Shown in pieces: positions 40,006 to 50,503 of a stretch of 64,000 bases of DNA. The notes beneath the pieces are model-generated. The model was not told the origin of the DNA, searched no databases, and was given only the letters and a program-made list of their open reading frames with translations. Position numbers and translations under genes: made by a program. Source of the DNA: Rhizobacter sp. SG703 (GTDB lineage Bacteria; Pseudomonadota; Gammaproteobacteria; Burkholderiales; Burkholderiaceae_C); contig NZ_JAAZQK010000001.1 in NCBI RefSeq assembly GCF_012275445.1, forward strand, positions 1 to 64,000, given 5' to 3'. The first letter of the stretch is position 1. Each line of letters starts with the position of its first letter.

Positions 40006-40962
40006 ATGCGACGCCTCTTGCTCAAAACCGTGCTGTTGCCGCTGGCCCTCGCGACCGCTTCCGTGGCCGTGTTCGCCCAGGACAACTTCAAGGTGATGAT
40101 CGGCGCCAACCCCGGTGGCGGCTACGACCAGACCGGCCGCGGCATCGGCAAGGCCATGCAGGAAGCGGGCGTGGCCGGCTCGGTCACCTATGAAAACAAG
40201 GGTGGTGCCGGCGGCACGATCGGGCTGGCCCAGTTCGCGAACGCGTCGAAGGGCGACCCCAACGCGATGATCGTCGTCGGCGCCATCATGGTCGGCGCGA
40301 TCGTTCAGAACAAGCCGCCGATCACGCTGGCCGACGCGACGCCGGTGGCGCGCCTGCTGGCCGAGTACAACGTGTTCGTCGTGCCGGCCAATTCGCCGCT
40401 GAAGACGATGAAGGATGTCGTCGAGCAGATGAAGAAGGACCCCGGCAGCGTCAAGTGGGGCGGCGGCTCGAAGGGCTCGGTCGACCACGTCAGCGTCGCG
40501 ATGATCGCGCGCGAAGCCGGAGTCGATGCGACCAAGATCAACTACGTGCCGTTCAAGGGCGGCGGCGAGGCGACGGCCGCGGTGCTGGGCGGACACGTCA
40601 CGGTGGGCACCAGCGGCCTGGCCGAGTTCGAGGAATTCATCAAGACCGGCAAGATGCGCGCGATCGGCGTCACGGCACCGAACCGCATCCGCGGCTCCGA
40701 CATCCCGACGCTGGTCGAGCAGGGCATCAACGTCTCGATCGGCAACTGGCGCGGCGTGTACGGCGCGCCCGGCATCACGCCGGCGCAGCGCCAGAAGCTG
40801 GTCGACGCGGTCGCCAAGGCCACCAAGACCAAGAGCTGGGCCGAGACGCTGGCCGCCAACAAGTGGAACTCGGCGCTGATGACCGGCGACGACTTCGGAA
40901 AGTTCGTCGACGACGACACCGCGCGCCTGCGTGCGCTGATGCTGAAGCTGGGCATGCTCTGA
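40006..40962 (+). CDS. tctC: Tripartite tricarboxylate transporter substrate-binding protein TctC
   Basis: 318 residues. Periplasmic binding protein of the TTT system; a signal peptide of ~24 residues (MRRLLLKTVLLPLALATASV) precedes the mature domain. IGANPGGGYDQTGRGIG, YENKGGAGGTIGL and WRGVYGAPG are the family motifs lining the carboxylate site. AAGGAG precedes the ATG by about 9 nt. First gene of the tctC-tctB-tctA unit, divergent from tctDE. The bound acid (citrate or another) is not determinable. Confidence 0.92.
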   Translation: MRRLLLKTVLLPLALATASVAVFAQDNFKVMIGANPGGGYDQTGRGIGKAMQEAGVAGSVTYENKGGAGGTIGLAQFANASKGDPNAMIVVGAIMVGAIVQNKPPITLADATPVARLLAEYNVFVVPANSPLKTMKDVVEQMKKDPGSVKWGGGSKGSVDHVSVAMIAREAGVDATKINYVPFKGGGEATAAVLGGHVTVGTSGLAEFEEFIKTGKMRAIGVTAPNRIRGSDIPTLVEQGINVSIGNWRGVYGAPGITPAQRQKLVDAVAKATKTKSWAETLAANKWNSALMTGDDFGKFVDDDTARLRALMLKLGML

Positions 40963-41006
40963 GGCAGCGACGCTTCGAGGCAGTACGCAAAGTTCCTTGC
41001 AGTACC

Positions 41007-41036
41007 GGCTGGCCGGCGCCCGTGCGCCGGCCAGCC
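41007..41036 (+). terminator. Strong hairpin between tctC and tctB
   Basis: Perfect 13-bp stem GGCTGGCCGGCGC / GCGCCGGCCAGCC with a CCGT loop, 44 bp after the tctC stop. There is no T-run. It most likely stabilises the tctC transcript end and lowers expression of the membrane subunits, a common arrangement after binding-protein genes. Confidence 0.65.
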
Positions 41037-41103
41037 CGCGTTTGCAGCCCCGCGGCGTCGCAGGGCCTGTCGGCGCAACCGAACCAACGGATGGAGGTGG
41101 AAG

Positions 41104-41616
41104 ATGACCAAGCACACGACCCGGCGATCCGAGATCGGCCTCGGTGCCGGCGCGATCGGGCTGGGGGCCTTGATGGCCATCGGCGCGGCGCAGATCAAGA
41201 GCGAAGCGGGCTATGCCGGCGTCGGCGCGGGCTTCCTGCCGTGGCTGATGGCGGCCGCGATGGCGCTGTGTGGCGTGCTGCTGATCGTGCAGGCCGCGAG
41301 CGGAGGTTTCCGCGCGATGCCCGAGGGTCACGATGACGTGCACCCGCCGTACTGGGTCGGCATGGCTTGGCTGTCGGCCGGCCTGCTGTTGAATGCGGCG
41401 CTGATCACGCACATCGGATTCATCCCGTCGTGCTCGCTGCTGTTCGTGCTGGCGGCGCGCGGCTTCCGGCTGTCGATGGGCGCAGGGCGCGCGACGCTGG
41501 CCGACTGGATGCGCGACGTGCTGGTCGGCGCGGCGCTGTCGGCGCCGGTCTACTGGCTGTTCACGAAGTTGCTGGGCTTGACCCTCCCTGGCCTCACCAG
41601 CTCCGGCTGGATCTGA
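41104..41616 (+). CDS. tctB: Tripartite tricarboxylate transporter small membrane subunit TctB
   Basis: 170 residues with four hydrophobic helices (about 12-30, 42-62, 85-105, 130-165), as in TctB proteins. [19 protein letters not shown] and [18 protein letters not shown] are family-like. GGAGG lies 8-9 nt before the ATG. It forms the membrane permease with TctA, whose gene starts 14 nt downstream. Confidence 0.9.
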   Translation: MTKHTTRRSEIGLGAGAIGLGALMAIGAAQIKSEAGYAGVGAGFLPWLMAAAMALCGVLLIVQAASGGFRAMPEGHDDVHPPYWVGMAWLSAGLLLNAALITHIGFIPSCSLLFVLAARGFRLSMGAGRATLADWMRDVLVGAALSAPVYWLFTKLLGLTLPGLTSSGWI

Positions 41617-41630
41617 AGAAAAGCATCACC

Positions 41631-43136
41631 ATGGATATCTGGAATTCGCTGCTGCAGGGCTTCATCACGGCCGGCTCGCCGATCAACCTGATGTGGGCGC
41701 TGCTGGGCTGCCTGATCGGCACCGCGATCGGCGTGCTGCCGGGCATCGGCCCGGCGCTGACGGTCGCGATGCTGCTGCCGATCACCTCGCACGTCGAGCC
41801 GACCGCGTCGATGATCATGTTCGCCGGCATCTACTACGGGGCGATGTACGGCGGCTCGACCACCTCGATCCTGCTGAACACGCCGGGCGAGACCGGCAGC
41901 ATGGTCACCGCGCTCGAAGGCAACCTGATGGCCAAGAGCGGCCGTGCCGGCGCGGCGCTGGCCACGTCGGCGATCGGCTCGTTCTTCGCCGGCACCATCG
42001 CCACCGTGCTGATCACGCTGTTCGCGCCCGGGCTGGCCGAATTCGCGCTGCGCTTCGGCCCGCCGGAATACTTCGCGCTGATCCTGCTGGCCTTCACGAC
42101 CGTGTCGTCGGTGCTCGGCCAGAGCACGCTGCGCGGCATGACCAGCCTGCTGCTGGGCCTGTCGGTCGGGATCATCGGCATCGACCAGATCTCCGGCCAG
42201 GCGCGCTTCACGCTGAACAACGTGCCGGAGCTGGTCGACGGCATCGAGGTGGTGCTGGTCGCGGTCGGGCTGTTCGCCGTCGGCGAGGCGATGTACACGA
42301 TGCTGTACGAGGGCCGCCAGGACGAGACGCGCAACAAGATGTCCAGCCTGTGGATGACGAAGGGCGACTGGAAGCGCTCGTGGCCGTCCTGGCTGCGCGG
42401 CACGCTGATCGGTTTTCCGTTCGGCACCATCCCGGCCGGCGGCACCGAGATCCCGACCTTCCTGTCGTACGCTGCCGAGCGCAAGCTGTCGAAGCACCCG
42501 GAAGAATTCGGCACCGTCGGCGCGATCGAAGGCGTGGCCGGCCCCGAGGCTGCCAACAACGCGGCCGCAGCCGGCACGCTGGTGCCGCTGTTGACGCTGG
42601 GCATCCCCACGTCGACCACCGCGGCGATCCTGCTGTCGGCCTTCCAGAACTACGGCATCCAGCCCGGCCCGACACTGTTCCAGACCTCGTCGGCGCTGGT
42701 GTGGGCGCTGATCGCGTCGATGTACATCGGCAACGTGATGCTGCTGGTGCTCAACCTGCCGATGGTCGGGCTGTGGGTGAAGCTGCTGAAGATCCCGAAG
42801 CCGACGCTCTACGCCGGCATCCTGATCTTCGCGACGGTCGGCGTCTACGGCATGCGCCAGTCGGCCTTCGACCTGTTCCTGCTGTACGGCATCGGGCTGC
42901 TGGGCGTCGTGATGCGCCGCTTCGACTTCCCGACCGCCCCGGTGATCGTCGGCATGATCCTCGGCCCGCTCGGCGAGGCTCACATGCGCAATGCGATGTC
43001 CATTGGAGAGGGCAAATGGACGGTGTTCATTGAACGGCCGTTGTCGGCGACTATCCTCGCCGTGTGCGTGGCGGTCTTGATCGTCCCGCCGCTGTTGACC
43101 CGGTTCCGACGCCGACGTACCGTGGCGCTGGCCTGA
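41631..43136 (+). CDS. tctA: Tripartite tricarboxylate transporter large membrane subunit TctA
   Basis: 501 residues with about eleven or twelve membrane helices. The signature [19 protein letters not shown] and [19 protein letters not shown] near the N-terminus and the inverted second copy [15 protein letters not shown]...[15 protein letters not shown] in the C-terminal half are diagnostic of TctA. It is the cation-coupled permease working with TctB and the periplasmic TctC. Confidence 0.94.
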   Translation: MDIWNSLLQGFITAGSPINLMWALLGCLIGTAIGVLPGIGPALTVAMLLPITSHVEPTASMIMFAGIYYGAMYGGSTTSILLNTPGETGSMVTALEGNLMAKSGRAGAALATSAIGSFFAGTIATVLITLFAPGLAEFALRFGPPEYFALILLAFTTVSSVLGQSTLRGMTSLLLGLSVGIIGIDQISGQARFTLNNVPELVDGIEVVLVAVGLFAVGEAMYTMLYEGRQDETRNKMSSLWMTKGDWKRSWPSWLRGTLIGFPFGTIPAGGTEIPTFLSYAAERKLSKHPEEFGTVGAIEGVAGPEAANNAAAAGTLVPLLTLGIPTSTTAAILLSAFQNYGIQPGPTLFQTSSALVWALIASMYIGNVMLLVLNLPMVGLWVKLLKIPKPTLYAGILIFATVGVYGMRQSAFDLFLLYGIGLLGVVMRRFDFPTAPVIVGMILGPLGEAHMRNAMSIGEGKWTVFIERPLSATILAVCVAVLIVPPLLTRFRRRRTVALA

Positions 43137-43165
43137 CCGGCCCTCCCTCGCAGCAAGGATCCCCC

Positions 43166-44158
43166 ATGAAGTCGAACCGTCGTTCCGTTCTCCGCTGGAT
43201 GGCCGCCTCCACGGCCGCCGGCATCGCCCCCACGCTGCCGGTGGCCAGCCTGGCCGCCACCGCCGCAGCGCCGCTCGGCAAACTGCGCATCATGATCCCG
43301 GCCAACCCCGGAGGCGGCTGGGACGGCACCGGCCACGCGATCGGCGACGCGCTGGTCGCGGCAGGGCAGGCCAGCGAGATCGTCTACGAGAACAAGGGCG
43401 GCAAGGGCGGCATCATCGGGCTGGCCGAATTCGTGGAGAAATACTCGGATTCCCAGGATTCGGTGATGGTCGGCGGTTTCGTGATGGTCGGCTCGATCGC
43501 GCTGAACCGCCCGGCCATCACGCTGGCCAAGGTGAAGCCGGTCGCTCGCCTGACCAGCGAGGTGCTGGCGCTGGTGGTGCCGGCCGATTCGAAGTTCCAG
43601 ACGGTCAAGGATTTCCAGGCGGCGCTGGTGAAGAACATCGCCGAGGTGCCGCTGGCCGGCGGCGGGGCGGGCGGCGTCGACCACATGTGTGCCGCGCTGG
43701 TGGCGCGTGCGGCCGGGGCCGATCCGGGCAAGCTGGTCTACGTGCCGTCGAGCAGCGGCGCCGAGGTGATGCAGGCGTTGGCGGCCGGCAAGGTGGCGGC
43801 GGCGGTGTCGGGCTTCGGCGAGCTGAAGTCGGGCATCTCGTCGGGCAAGCTGCGGGCGCTGGCGATCAGCTCGCGCCGCGGGCTGTTCGGCATCCCGTCG
43901 TTCCGCGAGCAGCGGCTCGACGTCGACCTGGCGAACTGGCGCGGCATCTTCGCGCCGGCCGGCATGTCCGATGCGCAGGTCGCCAACGTGCGCGCCGCGC
44001 TGCAGAAGGCGACCCAGCACCCGAGCTGGCAGGCCGCGCTGGTGCGCAACGACTGGCAGCCGAGCTGGCAGGTCGGCACCGAGTTCAGCGAGTCGATGGA
44101 GCTCGACAAGGCGATGGCCGACGCGCTCGTCTACATCCTGAAGCTGAAGACGGCCTGA
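43166..44158 (+). CDS. Second TctC-like tricarboxylate-binding protein
   Basis: 330 residues, paralogous to tctC: MIPANPGGGWDGTGHAIG, YENKGGKGGIIGL and NWRGIFAPAG align with the same motifs of TctC. The N-terminus (MKSNRRSVLRWMAASTAAG) has a twin-arginine-like pair before the hydrophobic core, unlike the plain Sec peptide of tctC. It follows tctA by 29 nt, so the operon encodes two alternative binding proteins for one permease, probably with different ligands. Confidence 0.88.
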   Translation: MKSNRRSVLRWMAASTAAGIAPTLPVASLAATAAAPLGKLRIMIPANPGGGWDGTGHAIGDALVAAGQASEIVYENKGGKGGIIGLAEFVEKYSDSQDSVMVGGFVMVGSIALNRPAITLAKVKPVARLTSEVLALVVPADSKFQTVKDFQAALVKNIAEVPLAGGGAGGVDHMCAALVARAAGADPGKLVYVPSSSGAEVMQALAAGKVAAAVSGFGELKSGISSGKLRALAISSRRGLFGIPSFREQRLDVDLANWRGIFAPAGMSDAQVANVRAALQKATQHPSWQAALVRNDWQPSWQVGTEFSESMELDKAMADALVYILKLKTA

Positions 44159-44219
44159 TCAGGCGCAGCGGGCCGGGCGCCCGGCCGCCCCAAGCCGGCC
44201 CGCGTCCCCTCGGGGGACC

Positions 44220-44239
44220 GTCCGGTGTACCCACCGGAC
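44220..44239. terminator. Hairpin between the tct operon and hemH
   Basis: Perfect 8-bp stem GTCCGGTG / CACCGGAC with a TACC loop, between two converging genes. It is preceded by GC-rich sequence capable of further pairing (CCCCTCGGGG). A bidirectional terminator without T-run. Confidence 0.5.
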
Positions 44240-44252
44240 GAGGGTTGTCATC

Positions 44253-45275
44253 TCACCACCCTTGCATGTGGCGTGTCGCGATGCCGGTGAGCGCCGCGAT
44301 CCACTCATGCTGGTCGTTCAGGCACGGGATGTAGTTGAACTCCGCCCCGCCCGCATGCAGGAAGGCCTCGCGCGCTTCCTGCGCGATCTCTTCGAGCGTC
44401 TCCAGGCAGTCGGCGGTGAAGCCGGGGCACATCACGTCGACGCGCTTGACGCCTTGCTTCGCCAGCGCCACCAGCGTCGGCTCGGTGTAGGGCTGCAGCC
44501 ATTCGGCCTTGCCGAAGCGGCTCTGGAAGGTCACCGCCCACTGGCCATCCTTCAGGTCGAGCCGCTGCGCCAGCAGGCGCCCGGTCTCCAGGCACTCGCC
44601 CTGGTACGGGTCACCCAGGTCGCGCGTGCGTCGCGGCATGCCGTGGAAGCTCATCACCAGCTTGTCGGGCCGGCCGTGCGACATCCAGTGGTCGGACACC
44701 CGCTTCGCGAGCGCCGCGATGTAGGCCGGGTCGTCGTGGTAGCGGTTGACGAAGCGCAGCTCGGGCAGCGCCCGAACCTTCAGTGCCCATTGGTAGATCG
44801 CGTCGTTGACGCTGGCAGTCGTGGCCGCGCAGTACTGCGGGTACAGCGGCAGCACCAGGATGCGGGTGGCGCCGGCGGCCTTCAGCGCGTCGAGTTCGCG
44901 GCCGATCGCCGGCGTGCCGTAGCGCATCGCGTACGCCACCGGCACCGGGTGGCCGCGCTCGCCCAGGTAGCCGGCGAGCAGCCTCGCCTGTTTTTGCGTC
45001 CAGACCTTCAGCGGCGAGCCTTCGGGCATCCACACGGTCGCGTACTTGGCGGCCGACTTCGCCGGCCGCACGCGCAGGATGATGCCGTGCAGGATCAGCC
45101 ACCACAGCGCCTTCGGGATCTCGACGACCCGCGGGTCGCTGAGGAACTGGGCGAGGTAGCGGCGCACCGCGCTGGCGGTTGGCGCATCGGGGGTGCCCAA
45201 GTTGCACAGCAGGATCGCGGTGCCGTTGACAGGGGCCGGCTGGGTGGGGGCGGGAGGTTCGGCAGAGAAGCGCAT
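44253..45275 (-). CDS. hemH: Ferrochelatase HemH
   Basis: 340 residues; bacterial ferrochelatases have 320-370. Inserts Fe(II) into protoporphyrin IX in the last step of haem synthesis. [13 protein letters not shown] is the N-terminal signature, the metal-site His is in [11 protein letters not shown], and the active-site Glu is in [15 protein letters not shown]. The ATG giving MRFSAEPP was chosen; the open frame continues upstream into the sensor kinase end, which is not HemH-like. It starts 49 bp after the hybrid kinase gene on the same strand. Confidence 0.93.
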   Translation of the reverse strand: MRFSAEPPAPTQPAPVNGTAILLCNLGTPDAPTASAVRRYLAQFLSDPRVVEIPKALWWLILHGIILRVRPAKSAAKYATVWMPEGSPLKVWTQKQARLLAGYLGERGHPVPVAYAMRYGTPAIGRELDALKAAGATRILVLPLYPQYCAATTASVNDAIYQWALKVRALPELRFVNRYHDDPAYIAALAKRVSDHWMSHGRPDKLVMSFHGMPRRTRDLGDPYQGECLETGRLLAQRLDLKDGQWAVTFQSRFGKAEWLQPYTEPTLVALAKQGVKRVDVMCPGFTADCLETLEEIAQEAREAFLHAGGAEFNYIPCLNDQHEWIAALTGIATRHMQGW

Positions 45276-45324
45276 CGGCCGGATTATCGCGGCAGCCTCC
45301 GGCGTCGCAGCAGTCCGAGGCGCT

Positions 45325-48300
45325 TCAGCCGGCCAGCGCGGGCGATTGCAGCAGCTGGTCGATGTCGGCCACCACTGCAGCGATGTCGATCGGCTTGGTC
45401 CAGTAGCCGATGAAGCCGGCCTCGTAGGCACGCTGCACGTCCTCGGGCATCGCATCGGCCGAGCACATGTAGGCTGGGGCGCGGGCCAGGCCCGGCAGCT
45501 GGCGCAGCTGGTGCAGCACCTCGAAGCCGGTCATGCCGGGCAGGTGGGCGTCGAGCACCAGCACCTCGGGCTGCCAGTCGCGCGCGATCTCGAGTGCTTC
45601 CTCGCCATCCTCGGCGATGCGCAGGTCGACGGTGCCGTGGCGAATCCGCAATGCCTCCTCGAAGAGGATCGCGTTGATGCGGTTGTCCTCGACGTACATC
45701 ATCCGCAACGCAGAGCGCGCGGCGGGCGCGGGCGCGGTCTCCGCATCGCCGGGACCATCGGCCAGCGGTGCCGGGGCGGATGCCGCCGGTTCCAGGTCGC
45801 AGACCATGTCGAGCCGCACGCAGGTGCCGTGGCCGAGTGCGCTGGTCACCTGCAGATCGCCGCCGATCGCCTGCATCAGGCTGCGCGCGATGATCAGCCC
45901 GAGCCCGGTGCCCTCGATGGCCGAGGTCTCCCTGCCGAGCCGTTCGAAAGGCTGGAACAGCCGGCCCATCTGCTCGGGGGTCAGGCCGGCGCCTTCGTCT
46001 TCGATCCGCAGCGTGAGCCGCTCGGGGCAGTCCTGGACCACCGTCCAGCGCACCGCGCCGCCGGGGCGGTTGTACTTGACCGCGTTCGAGGCCACGTTCA
46101 GCAGCACCTGGCGCAGCCGCTGCGCATCGGCCTGCACCCACAGCGGCGACGGCACCGCGTTCTCGAAGCGGATGCCGCGCGTGTGCGCCATCGGCGCCAG
46201 CAGGTCGATCGTGCGTTCGACGACGTCGTCCAGCGCCACCCGTCCCATGTCCAGCGCCAGGGCGCCTTCCTCCACCTTCTGCAGGTCCAGCACGTCGTTG
46301 ATCAGCGCCAGCAGGTGTTGTCCGGCGTCCAGAACGTGGTCGGCATAGTCGTGCACCTTGGCGAGGTCGGCCTGGTCGACGCCCATGCGCATCAGCTGTG
46401 AAAAACCGATCACCGCGTTCAGCGGCGTGCGCATCTCGTGGCTCATGCGCGACAGGAACTCGCTCTTCGCCCGGTTGGCGAGCTCGGCGGCCTGCTTGTC
46501 GCGCAGCGCCTGCTCGGCCTGCTTGGTGCGCGTGATGTCTGAATGGGTGCCGACCACGCGGCGCGGGCTGCCGTCGGCATGGCGCTCGACGATCTTGCCG
46601 CGGTCGAGCACCCACAGCCAGCGGCCGTCGCGGTGCAGCAGGCGGTGCTCGGTCTCGTAGGCCTCGGTCTCGCCGCGCCGGTAGGCCTGGATCGCCCGCA
46701 TCACGCGCGGCCGGTCGTCCGGGTGGATGCGGCGCGACCACTCCTGGATGGTGTTGCCGACCTCGTCCTCGCGGTAGCCGAGCATCTCCTTCCAGCGCGG
46801 CGAATAGAACGCGATGTTGCGGTCTTCGTCGAAGTCCCAGACGCCGTCGCCGGCGCCTTCGAGCGCGAATTTCCAGCGCTCTTCGGCGGCCTTCAGCGCG
46901 CGCTCCGCGGCGCGCTGCTGCGTGACGTCGCGCGTCACGTACAGCACCCGCTCGCCGGCCATCGGCGACAGTCGCGCCTCGAAGCTGCCGGGGCGGCCGC
47001 CGGCCGTCACCAGGTCGTACTCGAGGCGCTGCACCTCGCCGGTCCGCAGCGCGCGGCGGATCGCCGGCAGCACCTGGTCCGCCAGCTCCTGCGTGACGCC
47101 CTGCACGAAGGGCCGGCCGCGCACGCGCTCCCAGCGGTGCACCAGGAGCGGGTGGTCCGGGTCGCTGCATTCGAGGTAGCGACCGTCGGCATCGAGCACG
47201 AACCACAGGTCGGGCACCGCGGCCAGCACCGCGCCGAGCCGCGCCTGCGCCTCCTGCGCCTGCAGCTGCTGGCGCGCCAGTTCGAGCTCGGCGCGCTTGC
47301 GGTCGGTGATGTCGACCGACAGGTGCACCAGGCTGCCGTCGCGCAGGCGGCGGTCGTTGACGATCAGCCAGCGGTGGCGCCAGCGCAGCTCGTGCTGGGC
47401 GCGCTCTTCGGAGACCAGGCCGAGCCGCCACTGCACGAAGGCCTCTTCGTTGCCGACCGCATCGGGGTAGTCGCCGCGCGCCGCCATGCTGCGCACCATC
47501 TCGGGCCAGGTCATCTGCTCGGCCGGGATGGTGCGCCCGATCGAGCGCCGCCAGGCCGCATTCGACTGCACGACGCGGCCGTCCGGCGCGCTGATCATCA
47601 CGCCGACGTGCATGCTCTCGAGCGCATCGCTCAGCAACTGCTCGGCACGCCGCGCGGCGCTCTGTGCCTGCAGGCGCGCATTGATCGTGGTGGCCGAGCC
47701 GCGGTGGCCACGGAACCGGCCGGTGCTGCTGAACACCGGCACGCCGCTGATCGACAGCGTCAGCAGGCCGGACGGGGAAGGGCGGTCGGCGACCAGCTCG
47801 GTGAACGGCTTGCGCTGCGCGAGCGCCGCCTCGCACCGCGGCCACGAGGCCGCATGCTCGCCGCCATGCGGCTGGTACGGCGCGAGGAAGCGGCGGCCCA
47901 GGTCGTTCTGCGGCGGCAGGCCGATGCAGTGCTCGAAGTTCTCGGACAGCCAGCTGAGCTGCCCCTGGTCGTCGGTCTCCCAGAGCCAGCTGTTGCCGGA
48001 TTGGCTGGCAGCCCGCACCCGCGCCTCCTGCAGCCGCCAGCGCTGTTCGCGCAGCCGGGCGTCGAGCAGTGCGCTGGCCAGCAACGCGAGGTCGTGCAGC
48101 GCCTGCCGTTGCGCGGCGTCCAGGCGTGCCGGGGCGGTGTGGATCGCGCAGACCGTGCCGATGCGCCGGTCATCGACCACCAGCGGCACCGACGCATAGG
48201 CGCGGATGCCGGGGGCGCCGCTGACCAGCGGGTTGTCGCCGAAGCGCGGATCGACCCGTGCGTCGGCCACCTCGAAGGCGGCTGGCTGCAGGATCGCGTG

Positions 48301-48534
48301 GCCGCAGAACGATTGATCGCGCGGTGTCTCGCGCACGGCGAGGCCGACGGCGGCCGGGAACCACTGGCGCTCGGCATCGACGAGACTGATCGCGGCGATC
48401 GGCCAGCCGGTTCGGGCGGCGATCTGGCGGGCCAGCGCGGCGAAGGCCGGATCGACGACGGTGTCGAGCACGCGGAGCTCGCGCAGCACGCGCAGGCGCT
48501 CGGGCTCGTCGGCGGGCAGGTCGGCCGGCGTCAT
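45325..48534 (-). CDS. Hybrid sensor histidine kinase (GAF-PAS repeats-HisKA-HATPase-REC)
   Basis: 1069 residues with no membrane span, so a cytosolic sensor. An N-terminal GAF domain (about 20-165, with QSFCGHAIL and [17 protein letters not shown]) is followed by several PAS domains (the last with [10 protein letters not shown]), HisKA with [21 protein letters not shown] near 700, HATPase boxes [10 protein letters not shown] and [12 protein letters not shown], and a C-terminal receiver ([13 protein letters not shown], phospho-Asp in [10 protein letters not shown]). No output domain follows the receiver. Upstream of hemH on the same strand; a link to haem or redox sensing would be speculation. 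Confidence 0.87.
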   Translation of the reverse strand: MTPADLPADEPERLRVLRELRVLDTVVDPAFAALARQIAARTGWPIAAISLVDAERQWFPAAVGLAVRETPRDQSFCGHAILQPAAFEVADARVDPRFGDNPLVSGAPGIRAYASVPLVVDDRRIGTVCAIHTAPARLDAAQRQALHDLALLASALLDARLREQRWRLQEARVRAASQSGNSWLWETDDQGQLSWLSENFEHCIGLPPQNDLGRRFLAPYQPHGGEHAASWPRCEAALAQRKPFTELVADRPSPSGLLTLSISGVPVFSSTGRFRGHRGSATTINARLQAQSAARRAEQLLSDALESMHVGVMISAPDGRVVQSNAAWRRSIGRTIPAEQMTWPEMVRSMAARGDYPDAVGNEEAFVQWRLGLVSEERAQHELRWRHRWLIVNDRRLRDGSLVHLSVDITDRKRAELELARQQLQAQEAQARLGAVLAAVPDLWFVLDADGRYLECSDPDHPLLVHRWERVRGRPFVQGVTQELADQVLPAIRRALRTGEVQRLEYDLVTAGGRPGSFEARLSPMAGERVLYVTRDVTQQRAAERALKAAEERWKFALEGAGDGVWDFDEDRNIAFYSPRWKEMLGYREDEVGNTIQEWSRRIHPDDRPRVMRAIQAYRRGETEAYETEHRLLHRDGRWLWVLDRGKIVERHADGSPRRVVGTHSDITRTKQAEQALRDKQAAELANRAKSEFLSRMSHEMRTPLNAVIGFSQLMRMGVDQADLAKVHDYADHVLDAGQHLLALINDVLDLQKVEEGALALDMGRVALDDVVERTIDLLAPMAHTRGIRFENAVPSPLWVQADAQRLRQVLLNVASNAVKYNRPGGAVRWTVVQDCPERLTLRIEDEGAGLTPEQMGRLFQPFERLGRETSAIEGTGLGLIIARSLMQAIGGDLQVTSALGHGTCVRLDMVCDLEPAASAPAPLADGPGDAETAPAPAARSALRMMYVEDNRINAILFEEALRIRHGTVDLRIAEDGEEALEIARDWQPEVLVLDAHLPGMTGFEVLHQLRQLPGLARAPAYMCSADAMPEDVQRAYEAGFIGYWTKPIDIAAVVADIDQLLQSPALAG

Positions 48535-48644
48535 GAAGCGCGGAAGGCGTGATCCATGGGTGTCTGCTGCTCCGGGGTCGATCGACTGTAATGGAGAATC
48601 CAGGCGGTCGACGCGCTGTCGCCGCGTTGGAATCCACAGCTTCC

Positions 48645-49343
48645 ATGCCTGCTTTCCCTGTCAGTTCGCCGTTGGCCTTGACCCTCGACCTCGACGACAC
48701 GCTGTGGCCGGTCTGGCCCGCGATCGAGCGTGCCGAGCACCAGCTGCACGGCTGGCTGCACGAGCATGCGCCGGCCGCCGCGCAGCGCTTCGACCCGCCG
48801 GCGCTGCGCGCGCTGCGCAACGCGGTGGAGGCCGAGCACCCGCACTGGCGCCACAACCTGAGCGCGATCCGCAAGGAAAGCATCGCGCGGGCCTTGGCGA
48901 TGACCGGCCACGATCCGCAACTGGCCGGCCCGGCATTCGACGTGTTCTTCGCGGCGCGCCAGCGGGTGGACTTCTTCGACGATGCGTTGCCGGGGCTGGC
49001 GCGGCTGGCGGCGCGCTTCCCGCTGTATGCGGTGACCAACGGCAATGCCGACCTCGCGACGGTCGGTGTCGCGCACCACTTCCAGGGCAGCCTGAGCTCA
49101 CGCGAACTCGGCATCGGCAAGCCGGACGCGCGGATCTTCCACCTGGCCTGCGAGCGCCTGGGCGTGCCGCCGGCGCAGGTGCTGCACGTCGGCGACGACC
49201 TGCGCCTCGACGTACACGGCGCTCGCGACGCCGGGCTGCAGGCGCTGTGGCTGCACCGCCCGGATCATGCGAAGGGGGAGCTGCCCCCCGGCTGCGGCCA
49301 AGCCGCCACGTTGATCGAACTGGCCGACCTGTTGGGGTGCTGA
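48645..49343 (+). CDS. HAD-superfamily hydrolase (phosphatase)
   Basis: 232 residues. Motif I TLDLDDTLWP (nucleophile Asp and acid Asp), motif II Thr in YAVTNGN, the Lys in LGIGKPDARIF and the acidic motif IV VGDDLRLDV form a complete HAD active site; the cap is helical (class C1). The LDLDDTLWPVWP start resembles YigB-like phosphatases that act on flavin precursors or other small phosphates; substrate unassigned. The ATG directly before the domain was chosen; upstream in-frame ATGs add an unconserved leader. Confidence 0.83.
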   Translation: MPAFPVSSPLALTLDLDDTLWPVWPAIERAEHQLHGWLHEHAPAAAQRFDPPALRALRNAVEAEHPHWRHNLSAIRKESIARALAMTGHDPQLAGPAFDVFFAARQRVDFFDDALPGLARLAARFPLYAVTNGNADLATVGVAHHFQGSLSSRELGIGKPDARIFHLACERLGVPPAQVLHVGDDLRLDVHGARDAGLQALWLHRPDHAKGELPPGCGQAATLIELADLLGC

Positions 49344-49350
49344 TCAAGCG

Positions 49351-49423
49351 AACACCGCGGAACCGGCTTTGCCGGGCCGCTGGTGTTGCCCCCTTGAGGG
49401 GAGGCGCGCGGCGCCTCCGGGGG
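49351..49423. repeat. Compound hairpin element between convergent genes
   Basis: Two adjacent stem-loops: AACACC / GGTGTT with inner CCGGC / GCCGG (49351-49387), then CCCCC / GGGGG enclosing GGAGGCGC / GCGCCTCC (49389-49423). It fills the gap between two converging genes and probably ends both transcripts. A related block (GTGCCCCC..GGGGCGCC) lies near 31350, suggesting a dispersed intergenic repeat of this lineage. Confidence 0.5.
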
Positions 49424-49434
49424 TGGGTCATCCC

Positions 49435-50409
49435 TCACCGGTTGAATTCGAACGGCGCCTGCGGCTGGGTGTCGGAGAACTTCATCACCTCGAAGCGCAC
49501 GCACGGCGAGGTGGGGTCGACCGGCGAGGCCCCCAGCCCGATCGCGCCGCTGCCGTGCAACGTGCAGGTGCCGCGGCGCAGCTGGACGATCTCGGAATCG
49601 CTGGAGAAGCGCACATACGTGCCGTTGTAGCTGAGGTCGGTCAGCTGGAAGGCGCCGCCATGCCAGTCGATGCGGGCATGCGAGCGCGACACCCGCGAAT
49701 CGTCGATGCAGTAGGTGGCCTGCGGACTGCGGCCCAGCACCACCGGCAGGCTCGGGCCGGCATAGACGCGGTTCAGGTCGAGCCACGCGAGGCGGATGCC
49801 TTCGGGTTCGGTCGCGGTGGGCAGCAAGTCGCCATAGGCGGTGGCCGCGGTGTCGCCGAAGCGCCGGCCTTCGAGCAGGTAGACGTGCACCGGCTCGACG
49901 CGCCCACGCAGCTGAACGCGGTCGAGGCTGCGAAAGCGCGCGCTGCTCTCGGCGTCCTGGGCCGAGAACACGGTGGCGGTGGTGAGCGTCTCGTTGTCGC
50001 CGGCATGGTCGAGCAGGCGTGCCGCGACGTTGACCGCATCGCCGAAGCAATCGCCCGACATCGCGACCACCTCGCCATGCGCCAGCCCGACCTGCAGCTT
50101 CAGCACCGGCGAGCGCTGCGCCGCGGCCGGTACGCCGGCGGCAGGCGCGGCCGGCGGCACGATGCGGTCGAGCGACTCGTGCATGCCGTCGGCGGCGGAC
50201 ACCGCCTCGATCGGGTTCTCGAACACCGCCATCAGGCCGTCGCCCAGCGTCTTGACGACGGTGCCGCGGCAACTGGTCACCACATGGGCCAGCAGCGCGA
50301 CGCTGTGCGTGACGACCGTCGTGGCCTCGGCGTTGCCCAGCGTCTCGTACAGCGCAGTGCTGCCGCGAAGATCGGCAAACAACACGGTGCGCTGCAGGAT
50401 CTGGGTCAT
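49435..50409 (-). CDS. Class III adenylate/guanylate cyclase-FHA fusion protein
   Basis: 324 residues. Residues 1-190 form a class III nucleotide cyclase domain with both metal-binding Asp (LFADLRGSTAL; KTLGDGLMAVF) and the transition-state Asn/Arg (GDAVNVAARL), so catalysis looks possible. Residues ~215-320 form an FHA phosphothreonine-binding domain (VLGRSPQATYCI, RVSRSHARI, LTDLSYNGTYV). There is no membrane segment. The fusion suggests that recruitment to a phosphoprotein controls or localises cyclic nucleotide synthesis. Gene stands alone, before the rpoD terminator. Confidence 0.85.
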   Translation of the reverse strand: MTQILQRTVLFADLRGSTALYETLGNAEATTVVTHSVALLAHVVTSCRGTVVKTLGDGLMAVFENPIEAVSAADGMHESLDRIVPPAAPAAGVPAAAQRSPVLKLQVGLAHGEVVAMSGDCFGDAVNVAARLLDHAGDNETLTTATVFSAQDAESSARFRSLDRVQLRGRVEPVHVYLLEGRRFGDTAATAYGDLLPTATEPEGIRLAWLDLNRVYAGPSLPVVLGRSPQATYCIDDSRVSRSHARIDWHGGAFQLTDLSYNGTYVRFSSDSEIVQLRRGTCTLHGSGAIGLGASPVDPTSPCVRFEVMKFSDTQPQAPFEFNR

Positions 50410-50453
50410 AAGCGTGAAGTTTATGGCAACTTGGCGGCCACCGAAGGCGCAAA

Positions 50454-50486
50454 AAAGGCCCCGAAAGCGGTGCTTGCGGGGCCTTT
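50454..50486 (-). terminator. Rho-independent terminator of rpoD
   Basis: On the minus strand a 10-bp stem AAAGGCCCCG / CGGGGCCTTT with a 13-nt loop runs into TTTTTT, 18 bp after the rpoD stop. A classic intrinsic terminator. Confidence 0.85.
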
Positions 50487-50503
50487 GCAGCAGGGGCTGT
50501 CGA

